Part shown: positions 8,002-8,616 of the stretch, one piece after another | Numbering within the stretch: position 1 is the first letter of the stretch | How the letters are laid out: each line of letters opens with the position of its first letter | Assembly: GCA_964610765.1 (NCBI GenBank) | Contig: CAZSWS010000097.1 | Location: 1 to 8,616 of the forward strand | DNA: 8,616 nt | From: CAZSWS01 sp964610765 | GTDB lineage: Bacteria; Bacteroidota; Bacteroidia; Bacteroidales; Tannerellaceae | Direction: 5' to 3' | Position numbers and translations under genes: made by a program | The notes under the pieces: generated by a model | What the model was told of the DNA's origin: nothing | What the model saw: only the letters and a program-made list of their open reading frames with translations | Databases searched by the model: none

Positions 8002-8604
8002 TTATAAACCGGTGAAGGTCCCAATAAAATGGCTGATTAGCTTTGGATTTAAAAGTGCCGGGAATACAAAACCAAAGACTGCACCATAAAAGTGTGCATT
8101 ATGGTTGATGTTGTCTTTAGAATTTTTAGCCATATACTGGCAATACAGGAGATAAACTACTCCAAAGACGATACCCGGAATAGGAATGGCGGCAAAAAGA
8201 TAGATTTTCCCCAATGGGTTAAATAGAATATAAGAGAAAAGCACAGCAGAGACAGCACCGGAAGCACCAATCGAGTTGTAGTTCGGATTGTCCTTTTGCT
8301 TAATAAAGTCATACATAGATGCGATAATCATCCCTCCGAAATAGAGGACTAGAAAGGAACCGCTGCCAAATCCCATTTGATGAAACCGAGCTTCCATATA
8401 TTTCCCGAACGACCAAAACGTAAACATATTGACGAGCAGGTGCATTGTGTCACCATGAACAAAACCATGGGTCACAAAGCGGTACCACTCTTGATGTTTT
8501 ACTATTCGGTATGCATTGAAAGATAGTTTTTGTATCCATTCGTAGTTCTTAAATCCCGCAAACGACACCAACGTCGTAACTCCTATTATGATATATGTAA
8601 TCAT
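8002..8604 (-). CDS. Rhomboid family intramembrane serine protease
   Basis: Predicted inner-membrane protease that cleaves transmembrane segments of client proteins. The 200-residue protein has about six hydrophobic helices (roughly 1-17, 52-68, 80-98, 112-130, 132-156 and 169-188), the minimal bacterial rhomboid core without a cytosolic domain. The catalytic serine is Ser115 in GASG (113-116), and the paired histidine is His171 in NAHFYGAVFG, matching the AHxxG pattern of the sixth helix. HGFVHGDTMHLLVN (46-59) is the conserved second-helix region with the oxyanion His and Asn. The GxxxG-like spacing after His171 is retained. ATG at 8604 is the first in-frame start after the window's right edge and gives a normal N-terminus, so the gene appears complete; its promoter lies outside. 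It converges on the GHL10 gene. Client proteins cannot be guessed from this context. Confidence 0.92.
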   Translation of the reverse strand: MITYIIIGVTTLVSFAGFKNYEWIQKLSFNAYRIVKHQEWYRFVTHGFVHGDTMHLLVNMFTFWSFGKYMEARFHQMGFGSGSFLVLYFGGMIIASMYDFIKQKDNPNYNSIGASGAVSAVLFSYILFNPLGKIYLFAAIPIPGIVFGVVYLLYCQYMAKNSKDNINHNAHFYGAVFGFVFPALLNPKLISHFIGTFTGL

Positions 8605-8616
8605 GCTTTTTCTTGT

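Overview
The window suggests a member of the Bacteroidales (Bacteroides or a close relative). DNA composition is moderately AT-rich, start regions are AT-rich with little Shine-Dalgarno signal, and a good match to the Bacteroidetes -7 promoter element (TAnnTTTG) lies just before the first gene. The protein set also fits: a Bacteroidetes-like Mfd, an exported GH2 beta-mannosidase, a GHL10-type glycosyl hydrolase with a C-terminal Fn3-like domain, and a small six-helix rhomboid. No species call is possible from sequence reading alone.

Layout. Positions 1-354 hold no convincing gene. They contain a short, degenerate array of 22-bp direct repeats (about 70-157), a perfect 14-bp palindrome (172-185) and the likely promoter of the first gene (311-342). 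Three genes then follow on the + strand with gaps of only 20 and 22 bp, probably as one transcript: mfd (transcription-repair coupling factor), a secreted beta-mannosidase, and a secreted GHL10 (DUF187) glycosyl hydrolase with a C-terminal Fn3-like domain. After a 135-bp convergent intergenic region, a complete rhomboid intramembrane protease gene lies on the - strand (8002-8604).

How the genes relate. Mfd is cytoplasmic: it removes stalled RNA polymerase and recruits UvrA. The two downstream enzymes are predicted to be exported, and no SusC/SusD, sensor or transporter gene accompanies them, so this is not a recognisable polysaccharide utilisation locus. The GHL10 protein belongs to the broad family that includes E. 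coli DigH (YddW), which acts on denuded peptidoglycan strands, so a cell-wall role is as plausible as a dietary-glycan role. The mfd-linked arrangement may be simple operon economy.

Most of the window is ordinary core-genome content. I see no clearly new biological system. The points most worth checking are the 22-bp repeat array upstream of mfd, the odd mfd start (an out-of-frame ATG next to TTG codons), and the pairing of mfd with two exported glycoside hydrolases.
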